A stretch of 64,000 bases of DNA from Myxococcales bacterium (GCA_016794345.1 JAEUKE010000066.1:49816-113815); one strand, 5' to 3'. Positions 42,225 through 50,944 are shown, counted from the stretch's first letter. Numbers and translations are program-made. Notes: a model not told the origin generated them from the sequence alone.

Positions 42225-42367
42225 GGCGCGCCTCCGCCTGCGCCGCCCGTGCCGCCTGCGCCGCCCGTGCCGCCTGCGCCGTCGACGCACGTCACGTAGT
42301 CGCAGATTGTCTGGGTCGCACAAGCTGACAAGAACGTCAGCAACAGCAAGAGGCCGAGGCGGCTCAC
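42221..42367 (-). CDS. 48-residue lipoprotein with Gly-rich tail
   Basis: The frame opens with GTG 42367 (overlapping the PEGA gene stop as GTGA) and ends at TGA 42221 (overlapping NudC's TTG). The product starts VSRLGLLLLLTFLSAC, a clear lipobox at Cys16, then ATQTICDYVTCVDG and a 19-residue tail of GG, A, T built from an 18-bp DNA repeat. Two further Cys could pair. Too short for usual annotation, but the signal peptide and double overlap support it. Confidence 0.65.
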   Translation of the reverse strand: MSRLGLLLLLTFLSACATQTICDYVTCVDGAGGTGGAGGTGGAGGGAP

Positions 42368-43266
42368 AGGTCACCTCGGATCGAGAGGCCCCAGGCTGTG
42401 GGGCCGAGCAGCGGCTCGACGCGCAGCGCGTTCGCCTCGGGCGTCTCGCGGGGCGTCGGGACGAGGAAATAGGCCAGCGACGCGGCGCCGGCCACGCCGC
42501 CCACGATGAACGAGACGACGGCGCCGTTCTGGAACGCGTTTCGTTCGCTCACGACCGAGGCGAGATCGTCGCAGGCCGCGCTGAGCCGGGTGGTGTCGCA
42601 GGTCCCGATTGTCTGGCCGAGGTCCTCCGCGTCGCTGCCCTTTCCGAGCGAGACGACCAGGAGGCCGACTCCGAGGCCGACGCCGACGGCGCCCGCGCCT
42701 GCGAGCACGAGTCCCGGCCAGAGCGGCTTGTCGTCCGGCGGGGGAGCCGGCGCCGCCGGCTCCAGCTCGCGGAACCTGACAGAAACGTTCTTGCCGGCCT
42801 CGACCGTCGCGACGACGGGGACGAAGCGGCGCCCCGGCGCGTCGATGGAGAGAGTCCGCTCGCCGGGCTCCAGGTAGAGCGGCCGCCGGAGCGGCAGGTC
42901 GGCGGCGTGGCGGCCGTCCACCAGGACGGAGCCCGCGTCCAGCGCCCGAGCGCCGTCTTGCGGCTTCACGAGCACCGTCGCGACCCGTTTCTTCGCCTCC
43001 GCGAGCTCTGCCGCCAGCCGCGCACGCTCCTCGGCGGGCGCGTCGGGCCCGAGCGCGAGGATCGCGTCGGCCACGACGTCGGCGGGCCTCGGCTCGGTCG
43101 CGAAGGCGGCTTCGGGCGAGAGGGTGGCCCAGAGGAGGGTCGCACTGAGGAGGCTCGCGGCGAGGAGGCACGCGGCGAAGCGGCCGGGAGCGTGGAGGCC
43201 CGGAGCGCGGGGGGGAGCATGGCGGGGCTTCTGCGGCATGGGGCTTTCCGCCGAGGGTTTTCCCAT
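42364..43266 (-). CDS. PEGA-like exported protein
   Basis: 300 residues from ATG 43266 (GAGG 5 nt upstream; ATG 43239 is an alternative). A signal peptide (FAACLLAASLLSATLLWATL, cleavage near FATEP) is followed by a helical part (AEERARLAAELAEAKKRVAT) and a PEGA-type beta domain (GSVLVDGRHAADLPLRRPLY, PGERTLSIDAPGRRFVP). Two more hydrophobic segments lie near 195-215 and 260-280, as in the PEGA protein at 25984-26691. It is divergent from the BREX-type ATPase with 18 nt between starts, and first in a three-gene operon with the small lipoprotein and NudC. Confidence 0.78.
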   Translation of the reverse strand: MGKPSAESPMPQKPRHAPPRAPGLHAPGRFAACLLAASLLSATLLWATLSPEAAFATEPRPADVVADAILALGPDAPAEERARLAAELAEAKKRVATVLVKPQDGARALDAGSVLVDGRHAADLPLRRPLYLEPGERTLSIDAPGRRFVPVVATVEAGKNVSVRFRELEPAAPAPPPDDKPLWPGLVLAGAGAVGVGLGVGLLVVSLGKGSDAEDLGQTIGTCDTTRLSAACDDLASVVSERNAFQNGAVVSFIVGGVAGAASLAYFLVPTPRETPEANALRVEPLLGPTAWGLSIRGDL

Positions 43267-43284
43267 GCGAGCCTCGATTCGTCC

Positions 43285-45288
43285 ATGGCTCGACGCAAGT
43301 CTTCGAGCGCGCAGATCGAGGCCGCCCTCGCCGCGGCAGAGCAGGGGCTCCTCGATCTGGCCGCAGCAGAGGCGGCTGATGTGGTGTTCGTGCGCGAGCA
43401 CGACGTCGGCCCCTCGTCCTTCTTCGACCCGCTCGAGGCGCGCGCGCTCGAGCTCGGGTTCGCCGTGTCCTCCGTCGTCGTGGGGGTCGACCACGGCTTC
43501 GAGGCGCTCGACGACGTCGTGCGCGGTTTCGTGCGCAACCTGCGCGCGAGCGACACGGAGGAGAAGGGCATCACCGCGTTGCTCGAGGCCTTCGCGGACA
43601 AGCGCGGCAAGCGTGTGCTCGAGCGCTTCGACGAGGCGGCGGAGTCCGCGGAGCTCGGCGGGGACGTCGCGATCGTGGCGCGATCGTTTCTGGCCGCAGC
43701 CAAGGAGGGGCGTCGCGAGGCGCGCCTCGTGCGCGGCTTCTTCGAGGGCGCCGACGTGGCGGCCGATCTCGACGGGGCGAGCGGCGTGTTCTCGGCGCGG
43801 ACGGCCAAGCGCGCGCTCGCGCAGATCACGCGGCTCGTTCGCGCGCTGGGCTACGAAGGGACGCTGCTGATCACGCGGCGCGCGGGCGCGCTCGCCGAGC
43901 TGTCGCCGGCCCGCCGCGAGGGCGCTTACACGGTGCTGCGCGAGCTGATCGACAACGCCGAAGGCACGCGAGGCATGATTGCTTCGCGGCTCTATGTCTC
44001 GGGCGGTGACGAGCTGTTCGCGGGCTCGCACGCGCTGGGCGAAAATCGTCCGCTCGCGACTCGTGTGCTCTGGGGCGCAGGGGACGCCGACGAAGACGAG
44101 GAGCCGAGGGACCCGCTGCCTCACGCGCCGGTGCTTCACCTCGAGGCGCGCGACGGAGAAGAGCCGCGGGTCGGAGTCCGCGTTCCCGAGAAGCCCACGG
44201 CGGCGCGTGTGAAGGCCGTCCGCGCGCTCGTGCGCGTCAGCGCCGGGCTCCCGCCCGGCGAGCTGCTCACCAAGCTGACCGTGGGGTACGAGGCCGTCGA
44301 CGAGGTGCTCGACAAGCTCTTCGAGACGGCCTCGAACGCGGGCAGCGTCTTTTCGCTGCTCTCGGGAGCATACGGCAGCGGCAAGACCCACCTGCTCCTG
44401 CACGTGACAGCCCGCGCGCTCGCCGACAAGAGGCCGGTCCTCCGTCTCGGCGTCGAGCGGCTCGACGCGGATCTCGGGAACCCTCAGCGCCATTTCCGCC
44501 GCCTGGTGGAGGGCGCGATGCTCCCGGGAGCAGGCGCGCCATCTCTCCTCGATCGGCTCGCCGCGTGGCGCCGCTCCGACGCGCTCGCCCGCAAGCTCGC
44601 GCGGGCCCTCGAGGAGATCGCGGAGTCCGAGGCCGACGCAGCGCCGGCCGCGAAGCGCGCCCTCCGCGCGTCGACCTCCGAGGAGCCTCACGCGCTCGAG
44701 GCTTGCTTGCTCGGGCTCGATCTGGAGGCGCGAACGAACGGCGCGAGCTACCGCTACGACGCGTATGCCCGTCTGCTCCTGTGGCTCGAGCTGTGTGAGC
44801 GCCTCGACGGGACGGCGGGGCCGGTGCTCCTCATCGACGAGGCGGAGAACCTCTACAAGGCGGGGACGAGCCGGCCGGAGCGCCGCACTGCCTTGCGGTC
44901 GCTCGCGTTCTACTGCGGCGGCGCGCTCCCGCGGGCCTGTGTCATCCTCGCGGTCACGCCCGAGACCCTGGAGATGCTCCGGGAGGAAGCGGCGGACATG
45001 CTCGCCGAGGTCACCGAGCAGCGGACGCTGCTCGCGTGGGAGGACGTGACGATGCTCCGTCGGCGCCTCTTGCGGGCCAAGCCGATCGAGGTCGCCAAGC
45101 TGGGCAAGGCGCACCTTGCGGAGCTCGCCGGAAGGGCGCGGGAGATCGGCGTGGCGGCCCGCGGGGCCGTGCGCGACCCGGACTGGGACGACTTCGTCGA
45201 GGGCGTGGTGAGCGGTCGGCCTTCGGCGCGACGTGTGGTGCGCGCCGCCGTGACGCGCACCGAGTCACTCTGGTGGTTGGGCCGCTGA
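43285..45288 (+). CDS. BREX-type ATP-binding (DUF2791) P-loop protein, stand-alone
   Basis: 667 residues from ATG 43285. It matches the BREX-system ATP-binding family (DUF2791): an N-terminal region with VDHGFEALDDVVRGFVRNLR, a middle Walker A SGAYGSGKTHLLL near 362, Walker B GPVLLIDEAENLYK near 512, and a C-terminal helical block (ARAVTRTESLWWLG-like end). The other BREX genes (pglX, pglZ, brxA, brxB, brxL) are absent from this window. The N-terminal 300 residues contain a second AAA-like part (TLLITRRAGALAEL) that may be a degenerate repeat. It is probably a defence-related or replication-related ATPase of unknown partner. Confidence 0.72.
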   Translation: MARRKSSSAQIEAALAAAEQGLLDLAAAEAADVVFVREHDVGPSSFFDPLEARALELGFAVSSVVVGVDHGFEALDDVVRGFVRNLRASDTEEKGITALLEAFADKRGKRVLERFDEAAESAELGGDVAIVARSFLAAAKEGRREARLVRGFFEGADVAADLDGASGVFSARTAKRALAQITRLVRALGYEGTLLITRRAGALAELSPARREGAYTVLRELIDNAEGTRGMIASRLYVSGGDELFAGSHALGENRPLATRVLWGAGDADEDEEPRDPLPHAPVLHLEARDGEEPRVGVRVPEKPTAARVKAVRALVRVSAGLPPGELLTKLTVGYEAVDEVLDKLFETASNAGSVFSLLSGAYGSGKTHLLLHVTARALADKRPVLRLGVERLDADLGNPQRHFRRLVEGAMLPGAGAPSLLDRLAAWRRSDALARKLARALEEIAESEADAAPAAKRALRASTSEEPHALEACLLGLDLEARTNGASYRYDAYARLLLWLELCERLDGTAGPVLLIDEAENLYKAGTSRPERRTALRSLAFYCGGALPRACVILAVTPETLEMLREEAADMLAEVTEQRTLLAWEDVTMLRRRLLRAKPIEVAKLGKAHLAELAGRAREIGVAARGAVRDPDWDDFVEGVVSGRPSARRVVRAAVTRTESLWWLGR

Positions 45289-45295
45289 CCCGCGG

Positions 45296-45565
45296 TCACT
45301 TCTTCTCGGACGCCATCCCGACCTTCATCACGCAGGCCATGGCCTTGCCGAGCTGCTCCTTCTTCTTGGCGTCGAGCTTGTCGATCTCGCCGAGCTTCGC
45401 CTTGGACTCGGGGAACTTCGACTCGTGATCCTTGAACGCCTTCTCGATGCAGGCCTTGTCCGTGCAACCACAGACGTCGTCCACGAACGCGTCCCCCGGA
45501 TCTTTGCAGCCGGCGGCGGAGAGGCACGTGACACCGAGGACGAGGGCGAGGGCGAGTGACTTCAT
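45296..45565 (-). CDS. small Cys-containing lipoprotein
   Basis: 89 residues from ATG 45565 with AAGGAG 7 nt upstream. The lipobox is LSAAGC, followed by VDDVCGCTDKACIEKAFK and AMACVMKVG, giving four further Cys in two pairs. The rest is Lys/Glu-rich and helical. Pattern similar to small secreted helical proteins of myxobacteria. No function assigned. Convergent with the ATPase gene, 7 nt apart. Confidence 0.7.
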   Translation of the reverse strand: MKSLALALVLGVTCLSAAGCKDPGDAFVDDVCGCTDKACIEKAFKDHESKFPESKAKLGEIDKLDAKKKEQLGKAMACVMKVGMASEKK

Positions 45566-45711
45566 GGCGAGCTCCTTGTGTGCGGCTTCTACGTCGTGAC
45601 GCGGGCCACATCCCCAGATAGTTTCTGCCGCGCGCCCGCCGCGAGCGCGGGCTCGTGGCGGGAGGTGGCGTGCTCGTAACAAGAAAAGTTACAAGCGTGA
45701 GACTTATTTCC

Positions 45712-45739
45712 CTGACGTGGCGGAAAGACCGGGTATAAC
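45712..45739 (+). promoter_or_regulatory. putative promoter of the glutamate-cysteine ligase gene
   Basis: CTGACG (45712-45717), a 16-nt spacer and TATAAC (45734-45739). The start ATG 45749 follows 9 nt later without Shine-Dalgarno sequence, so the mRNA is probably leaderless. The -10 sits in an inverted repeat CGGGT-ATA-ACCCG (45731-45743). A second inverted repeat, GTAAC-N7-GTTAC (45676-45692), lies upstream and could be an operator. Confidence 0.5.
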
Positions 45740-45748
45740 CCGACGCCC

Positions 45749-47137
45749 ATGGCGCCGCCGCCCGACCCGCGCTCGTCGCGGCCCCTCACGGGGATGGACG
45801 ACCTGCTCGAGCCGTTTCGCTCGGCCTGCAAGCCCCCGGCCGAGTTCCGTATCGGCGCGGAGGCCGAGAAGATCGGCATCTTCACACGCTCGCTCCGGCC
45901 GCTCGCGTACGAGGGGGAGCATGGCGTCGTCCGCGTGATGACCGAGCTCGTGAGCCGCTTCGGCTGGCGCGTGCAGGGCAGCGACACACCCCTCCTCGCG
46001 CTCGAGAAGGACAACGCGAGCGTGACCCTCGAGCCCGGCGCGCAGCTGGAGCTCTCGGGCGCACCGCTCGCCGACCTCCACACGGTCTCGGCGCAGATCG
46101 AGTCCCATCGGGCGGAGCTCGCTCAGATCGCGGATCTGTTCGAGCGAGAGACGGGCGAGCCGTTCGCCTGGCTCGGGGTCGGCTTCCACCCGTCGGCCAA
46201 GCAGGCGGATCTGGGGTGGGTGCCCAAGCCTCGCTACGGCGTCATGCGCCGGTACCTGCCGACCCGCGGCCAATACGGCCTCGACATGATGCGACGCACG
46301 GCGACGGTGCAGGCGAACTTCGACTACCAGGACGAGGCGTCGGCCATGCGCGCCCTGCGCGTCGGCCTGAAGACCTCGCCGTTCTTTACGGCGATCTTCG
46401 CGAACTCACCTTTTTACGAGGGCGCGCCGTTCGGCGGAAAGAGCTACCGCGCGCGCGTCTGGCTCGACGTGGACCCCGACCGTCAGGGGCTCTTGCCCCA
46501 GCTCTTCCGCGCCGACGCCGGCTTCGCCGACTACGTGGAGTGGGCGCTCGACGCGCCGATGTTCCTCGTTCTTCGTGACGGTGCTGTCATCGAGAACACC
46601 GGGCAGACCTTCCGGAGCTTCCTCCAGGACGGCTTCGAGGGCCATCGGGCCACGATGGATGATTGGGTCACGCACCTGAACACGCTCTTCCCCGAGGTGC
46701 GTCTGAAGCGCACGCTCGAGGTCCGAGGCGGGGACTCGCAGCCGGCGGACCTGGTGATGGGGCCCGCCGCGCTCTACACCGGCATCTTCTACGACGCCCG
46801 CGCCCTGGATGAAGCGGAGGCGATCGTGGAGTCCTTCGAAGGGCCCGAGCTGGACGCGCTCCGGCAGGCCGTCTCGATGGAGGGGCCGAAGGCGTCGTTC
46901 CGAGGTCGCCCCGCCGGCGAGGTGGCCCAGAAGCTCGTCGCGGCCGCTCGAGGAGGCCTCACCCGACGGAATCGGTCGAACGGTCAGGGCCGGGACGAGT
47001 CGCTTTTCCTCGACGCGGTCGAGGCCCGTCTCAGCCGTCTTCGGTGCCCCGCGGACGACCTCCTCGACGCTTATGCTGCCGCGGGAGGCGGGGAAGCCGG
47101 TCTCCGGGCCGCCCTCCTGGGTGTTGCGCGGCTGTAA
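45749..47137 (+). CDS. glutamate-cysteine ligase, plant/proteobacterial GCS2 type
   Basis: 462 residues. First step of glutathione synthesis (gamma-glutamylcysteine formation). The family motifs are FRIGAEAEKIG, LEPGAQLELSGAPLADLHT, RRYLPTRGQYGLDMMRRT, FFTAIFANSPFYEG and KRTLEVRGGDSQPADLV. Length and order match the GSH1 type of plants and alphaproteobacteria, not E. coli GshA. Neither gshB nor another thiol gene is adjacent. Start chosen at ATG 45749 because of the near promoter; it could lie at ATG 45794 (MDDLLEPFR). Confidence 0.92.
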   Translation: MAPPPDPRSSRPLTGMDDLLEPFRSACKPPAEFRIGAEAEKIGIFTRSLRPLAYEGEHGVVRVMTELVSRFGWRVQGSDTPLLALEKDNASVTLEPGAQLELSGAPLADLHTVSAQIESHRAELAQIADLFERETGEPFAWLGVGFHPSAKQADLGWVPKPRYGVMRRYLPTRGQYGLDMMRRTATVQANFDYQDEASAMRALRVGLKTSPFFTAIFANSPFYEGAPFGGKSYRARVWLDVDPDRQGLLPQLFRADAGFADYVEWALDAPMFLVLRDGAVIENTGQTFRSFLQDGFEGHRATMDDWVTHLNTLFPEVRLKRTLEVRGGDSQPADLVMGPAALYTGIFYDARALDEAEAIVESFEGPELDALRQAVSMEGPKASFRGRPAGEVAQKLVAAARGGLTRRNRSNGQGRDESLFLDAVEARLSRLRCPADDLLDAYAAAGGGEAGLRAALLGVARL

Positions 47138-47274
47138 CGATTCGAGGTCGACGGGCCGGGCCTGCTCTTTTCCCGTGGATTTGGGGGGGCCAAGCGGTCT
47201 AGAACGAGCTTCGCACGGAACAAGGCCATCCAGCGCGCTTCGCGCTACATTGTGGCTTTCCCGAAGGCCCTCGG

Positions 47275-49392
47275 TTGGAAACGCTCGCGAACTGGTTACA
47301 TCGTCGGGGTCCGTTCCATCCTCGCGACGCAGTAGGTTGGGCGATCCGCCTGGCCAAGACGCTCGAGGCGCTCCATCAGCACGGCGTCGCCCACGGCAAC
47401 GTCTCGCCCGCGTGTGTGCTCGTCGAGTCGAACGACCCCCGCAGCCGGGGCATGGTCGCGGACGTCCGGCGCACCGCCGAGATGATCCAGTACCACTCGC
47501 CCGAGCGCTTCCGTGACGGGCAGCTGACGCCGGCCGACGACACCTGGGGGGTCGCCAGCATGCTGTTCTCACTCTTGACGACCGCTCGCCCCTTCGGCGA
47601 GGTCAAACAAGAGATCCTCGCGCGCTTGCCGCACGGCCCGCCCGCGCTCGCGGCCTACCGCATCCAGGACGACGCGCTGAACGCCATCCTCGCTGCTGCG
47701 CTCTCACCCGATCCGGGGCGCCGGATCTCGAACGTGTCGCACCTGCGCCAGCACCTCGAGCGCTGGTTCAACGACCCCGCCGTCCTGCAGCTCAAGCCGC
47801 TCGAGGACGAGGAGACCGGCGAAGAGGACGCGGCGGCCACCGCGATGATGGATCAGATCTTCGACGACCCGCGCATGTCGGCGCCGGACTCGAGCGTCAA
47901 CTCGAACCTCTTCGCGCCGCCGTCGTTCGTGCAGTCGCAGCCCGGGCGTCCGGTGCCGAGCTCCCAGGTCGCGACGAACCCGCGGCCGATGCCGGCTCCG
48001 CCGCCGTCGCCGCTCGGCGAGCAAGACGCAACCGTCATGCGCGAGCTGCCCGCGCACATCATGGCGATGGCTGCGCGCGCTGCGGGCGGCTCGAACCCAC
48101 CGCCGCCTCCGCCCGACAACGCGGACGAGGACATCGGCGGCGCGACGCGCGTGGGAAACACTGCGGACCTCGCCGCGGCCATGCACACCGCGCGAGAGGC
48201 TCCCCCCGCCGCGCCGCCGGCACCTCCGCCCGTCGCTCCGCCGCCGCCCTCGCTGCCTTCGGGCCCCAGCTCGCCGCGACCGCCCGCGGGCCGGCCTCCG
48301 CGCGCCATCCGCTCGACCCAGCTCGGCGTCGGCCTCCCGCAGATGCCGCAGCCGCCGCAGATGCCGCAGCCGCCGCAGATGCCGCAGCCCCCGTCCCCGC
48401 CGCAGCCCCCGCCGCCGCCGCAGCCCCCGTCGCCGCCGCAGCCCCCGTCGCCGCAGCCCGGTCCTCCGCGCGCCGGCTTCGCGCCTCCGCCGGCCACGCT
48501 CTCCTCAGCGCCGCCGCCTCGCGACCCGGACGAGGTGCGCACGGTCATGCACCCGGTCGCCGACAGCCTGAAGGCGCTCGGCCACGCCGTTCCGAACCTC
48601 CCGGTGCCGGGAGCGCCGCCCGCTCCCACGGCCGACGCCGCAGACGACGACGACGACGGCGGCCGCACCGTCCTTCGCGAGTCGCCGGGCTTCGACGAGT
48701 TCCTCCGATCACCCGAGCATGCGGGCGCTCCGCTCGGCCCGCAGGCGCAATGGAAGCCTGCTGCTCCACCCATGCAACCTCGTGCGCACGGAACGACCGA
48801 GCGACCCCAGCCGCCCGGCGCGCCTTCGGGCGTGTCGGCTCTCATCCAGGACACGCTCGAGCAGATGGGCGCGCCCCAGCAGCCTGCTGGCGGACCGCCG
48901 CCTGGGTTTCCTCCGCCGACCGACTTCGGGCCGAGCCCGATGGAGTGGGGGAATCAGCCTATCGCCCCTGCGCAGCCGCTGGCGGGCGGCCCGGCCTCGC
49001 CCAACCAGCCTGGGCCCTTCGCACCGATCACGAGCGGTCCTTTTGCGCCTGTCGGGGCGCCCGGCTATGCGCAGCAGGCGCCGCTCGGTGGCAACGACTA
49101 CGCGCTGCAGCCGGCCGAGCCGACCCTGGGGCTTCCGCAGCAACAGCCCGTGCCGCAGGCTCCCGACGTCGCGGGGGAGCTCAGGCCCGACGCGCCCCCG
49201 CCTGGGGGGTACCCGCTCGGCAGCGGCGTCGCGTCGATGGCGCAGCCAGCAAAGAAGGGCTCGCGCGTCGGTCTGTTCGTGGTCTGCGTGCTCGTGCTCG
49301 TGCTCGCTGCCGCGCTGACCTTCATCTTCCTGCGTTATCGCCACATGCTCACGTTCTTGCCGCCCGAGCTCCGCGGCGTCCCGCCGCAGTAG
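47275..49392 (+). CDS. N-lobe-less kinase-like protein with Pro-rich linker and C-terminal membrane anchor
   Basis: 705 residues from TTG 47275; the frame is open from 47203 but has no other usual start. Residues 1-165 match only the C-lobe of a Hanks kinase: ETLANWLHRRGPFHPRDAVG, HQHGVAHGNVSPACVLV where HRDxKPxNIL is expected, and YHSPERFRDGQLTPADDTWG as the APE/D region. The HRD Asp and DFG are missing and there is no Walker-like or N-lobe Lys, so it is a pseudokinase. Residues 190-655 are rich in Pro, with MPQPPQ repeats; one membrane segment near 663-685 (VGLFVVCVLVLVLAAALTFI). It may be a scaffold. It follows the GCS gene by 137 nt. Confidence 0.78.
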   Translation: METLANWLHRRGPFHPRDAVGWAIRLAKTLEALHQHGVAHGNVSPACVLVESNDPRSRGMVADVRRTAEMIQYHSPERFRDGQLTPADDTWGVASMLFSLLTTARPFGEVKQEILARLPHGPPALAAYRIQDDALNAILAAALSPDPGRRISNVSHLRQHLERWFNDPAVLQLKPLEDEETGEEDAAATAMMDQIFDDPRMSAPDSSVNSNLFAPPSFVQSQPGRPVPSSQVATNPRPMPAPPPSPLGEQDATVMRELPAHIMAMAARAAGGSNPPPPPPDNADEDIGGATRVGNTADLAAAMHTAREAPPAAPPAPPPVAPPPPSLPSGPSSPRPPAGRPPRAIRSTQLGVGLPQMPQPPQMPQPPQMPQPPSPPQPPPPPQPPSPPQPPSPQPGPPRAGFAPPPATLSSAPPPRDPDEVRTVMHPVADSLKALGHAVPNLPVPGAPPAPTADAADDDDDGGRTVLRESPGFDEFLRSPEHAGAPLGPQAQWKPAAPPMQPRAHGTTERPQPPGAPSGVSALIQDTLEQMGAPQQPAGGPPPGFPPPTDFGPSPMEWGNQPIAPAQPLAGGPASPNQPGPFAPITSGPFAPVGAPGYAQQAPLGGNDYALQPAEPTLGLPQQQPVPQAPDVAGELRPDAPPPGGYPLGSGVASMAQPAKKGSRVGLFVVCVLVLVLAAALTFIFLRYRHMLTFLPPELRGVPPQ
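48340..48393 (+). repeat. three 18-bp tandem repeats inside the pseudokinase gene
   Basis: The unit CAGATGCCGCAGCCGCCG occurs three times in a row and encodes QMPQPP; it is followed by irregular CCGCAGCCCCCG repeats. Slippage here would change only the linker length. Confidence 0.85.
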
Positions 49393-50905
49393 CGCTTCGC
49401 TCGAAACGCTGCAGCACCGCCTCGAAGCCACCCAGATCGACGGGGCGCTCGGCGGCCAGCGCCACTCCGCTCGACTCGAGGGCTTCGCGCGTGACACGCG
49501 GTCGTGGCGAGAGCAACACGACGCGGCCCCCAGGCGCGAGGCAGCGGGCCGCGTTCCCCATCGTCTCCGCGAGGAGCTCGTCGAGGGCGGGGCCTCGGAC
49601 GAGCCGGCGGCCCATGGGCGGGTTCGTGATCACCAGGGTCGTGCCCGGGAAGCTCGCGCGGCGGGCGTCCTGCAGCACGACATCGAACGAGGTCGCGCCC
49701 GCCCCCGTCAGGTTGGCGCGCGCGCGCTCGACTGCGCGCGCGTCGACGTCGGTCCCGATCAGGCGGCGGTAGGGGCCCAGGAGTGCGCGCTCGCAGAGCT
49801 CGAGCCCCGACCCGACGAACGGATCCCACACCACGTCGTTCGGGCGAACGCCGGCCTCGCGTGCGAGCGCCGCCGCGATTGTCGGGTGTGACGCCGCAGG
49901 AACGTCCGCGACGCGGTACGCGAAGCGCGGGTCGTGAGCGCGCGGCGTGAAGAGCGCCTGCGAGCCGTCGTCGCTCACGAGCACGGTCCACGTGCTTGCG
50001 CGGGGATCGTCCAGGAGCTCACCGCCCGTCCGATCCGCGACGCCGCGCGTGACACTGCTCGTCTGCGCGCGCCTCTTCCCGGTCGACCACGAGAGCCTGT
50101 ATCGAACCGGCCCGCGAGTCAGGGCGCGGAGCGCGGCGATCACCTCGGGCGACGACAGCAGCGCGACCGCGTCCTCGACCGGATCGCCGGCGATGCGGGC
50201 GGCGGCGAACGAGAGCGAGACCGAGAGCGCGGTCCGCACCCGGTGGAGCTCGGCGAGCGGCGCGCGCGTACGGACCGTCACGGTTTCCTCTGCGCGGCGC
50301 TCGGCGGCGAGGCCGAGGCGCTCGCGGATCTCCTCCTCGAGCGTCTCCTCGAGGCCGCGCCTGCAGCGAAACACCACCGCGGTCCGCTCGGGCAGCGCTG
50401 CGCCCTCGGCGATCTCGGAAGGCTCGGCGCGCGTGGCGTCGCGGCGGAGCGGTGCGCGCGCGCGCTCGATGGCGCGCGTCGCGCTCGCGTCCGCCTCGCC
50501 TTCTGCGGCGCGTGCGAGCGCCCGCTCCGCGCGCTCGCCACCGATCTTTCCGAGGCCGCGCGCCGCAGCCCGGCGGACGCGTGGCTCCGGATCTTCGACG
50601 GCTTGCTCGAGGGCCTCGACGATCACCTCGTCCTCGCCTCGGCCGACGAGGACGCGCAGCGCGTCGGCGAGCTTGGCGCGTGCCGACGGCGCGTCGGCGG
50701 CGCGGAGCCCCGCGATCACCTTGCCTGCGACGGATGACTGGACACGCGCGAGCGCGCGGGCGGCTGCGCGCGAGACCTCGTCGTCTCCGTGTGCGATCGA
50801 CTCGACGAGGCTCGCGACCTGCTTGCGGCCCGGGGTGTACGCGGGGTCGTTCAGGATCTCGATGGGCAGGACCCCCGGGGCTGTCTCGTCGGCAGGACCG
50901 CTCAT
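49349..50905 (-). CDS. HEAT-repeat protein with THUMP-like and RlmKL/TrmN-like methyltransferase domain
   Basis: 518 residues from ATG 50905. Residues 30-150 are PBS/HEAT repeats (ADAPSARAKLADALRVLVG, DPEPRVRRAAARGLGKIGG). A THUMP-like or ferredoxin-like part follows near 175-330 (TAVVFRCRRGLEETLEEEIR). The C-terminal Rossmann domain has VWDPFVGSGLELCERALLGP, RRLIGTDVDARAVERARANL and ITNPPMGRR, the NPPM/Y motif of N- or C-methyltransferases on RNA. It probably methylates rRNA or tRNA. The HEAT fusion is unusual. Its 3' end overlaps the pseudokinase by 44 nt (convergent); a TAGGGT box lies 7 nt before its ATG. Confidence 0.82.
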   Translation of the reverse strand: MSGPADETAPGVLPIEILNDPAYTPGRKQVASLVESIAHGDDEVSRAAARALARVQSSVAGKVIAGLRAADAPSARAKLADALRVLVGRGEDEVIVEALEQAVEDPEPRVRRAAARGLGKIGGERAERALARAAEGEADASATRAIERARAPLRRDATRAEPSEIAEGAALPERTAVVFRCRRGLEETLEEEIRERLGLAAERRAEETVTVRTRAPLAELHRVRTALSVSLSFAAARIAGDPVEDAVALLSSPEVIAALRALTRGPVRYRLSWSTGKRRAQTSSVTRGVADRTGGELLDDPRASTWTVLVSDDGSQALFTPRAHDPRFAYRVADVPAASHPTIAAALAREAGVRPNDVVWDPFVGSGLELCERALLGPYRRLIGTDVDARAVERARANLTGAGATSFDVVLQDARRASFPGTTLVITNPPMGRRLVRGPALDELLAETMGNAARCLAPGGRVVLLSPRPRVTREALESSGVALAAERPVDLGGFEAVLQRFERSATAAGRRGARAART

Positions 50906-50912
50906 CGGCCAG

Positions 50913-50937
50913 ACCCTACCAAGACCCGTGGTAGGCT
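50913..50937. promoter_or_regulatory. divergent putative promoters with TGGTAGG boxes
   Basis: Two near-mirror elements (CCTACCA at 50915-50921, TGGTAGG at 50929-50935) form a 7-bp-arm inverted repeat. On the minus strand TGGTAGGGT gives a -10 TAGGGT (50913-50918) 7 nt before ATG 50905; on the plus strand TGGTAGGCT gives TAGGCT (50932-50937) 7 nt before ATG 50945. Neither start has a Shine-Dalgarno sequence. Confidence 0.5.
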
Positions 50938-50944
50938 GCTCGAG

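Noticed and set aside
43285..45288. complete BREX defence locus
   Set aside because: Only the ATPase-type gene is present; neighbours are a PEGA protein and a small lipoprotein.
47138..47274. missing N-lobe of the kinase-like gene, split by a frameshift
   Set aside because: The gap is 137 nt, too short for an N-lobe, and the three frames show no glycine loop or catalytic Lys.
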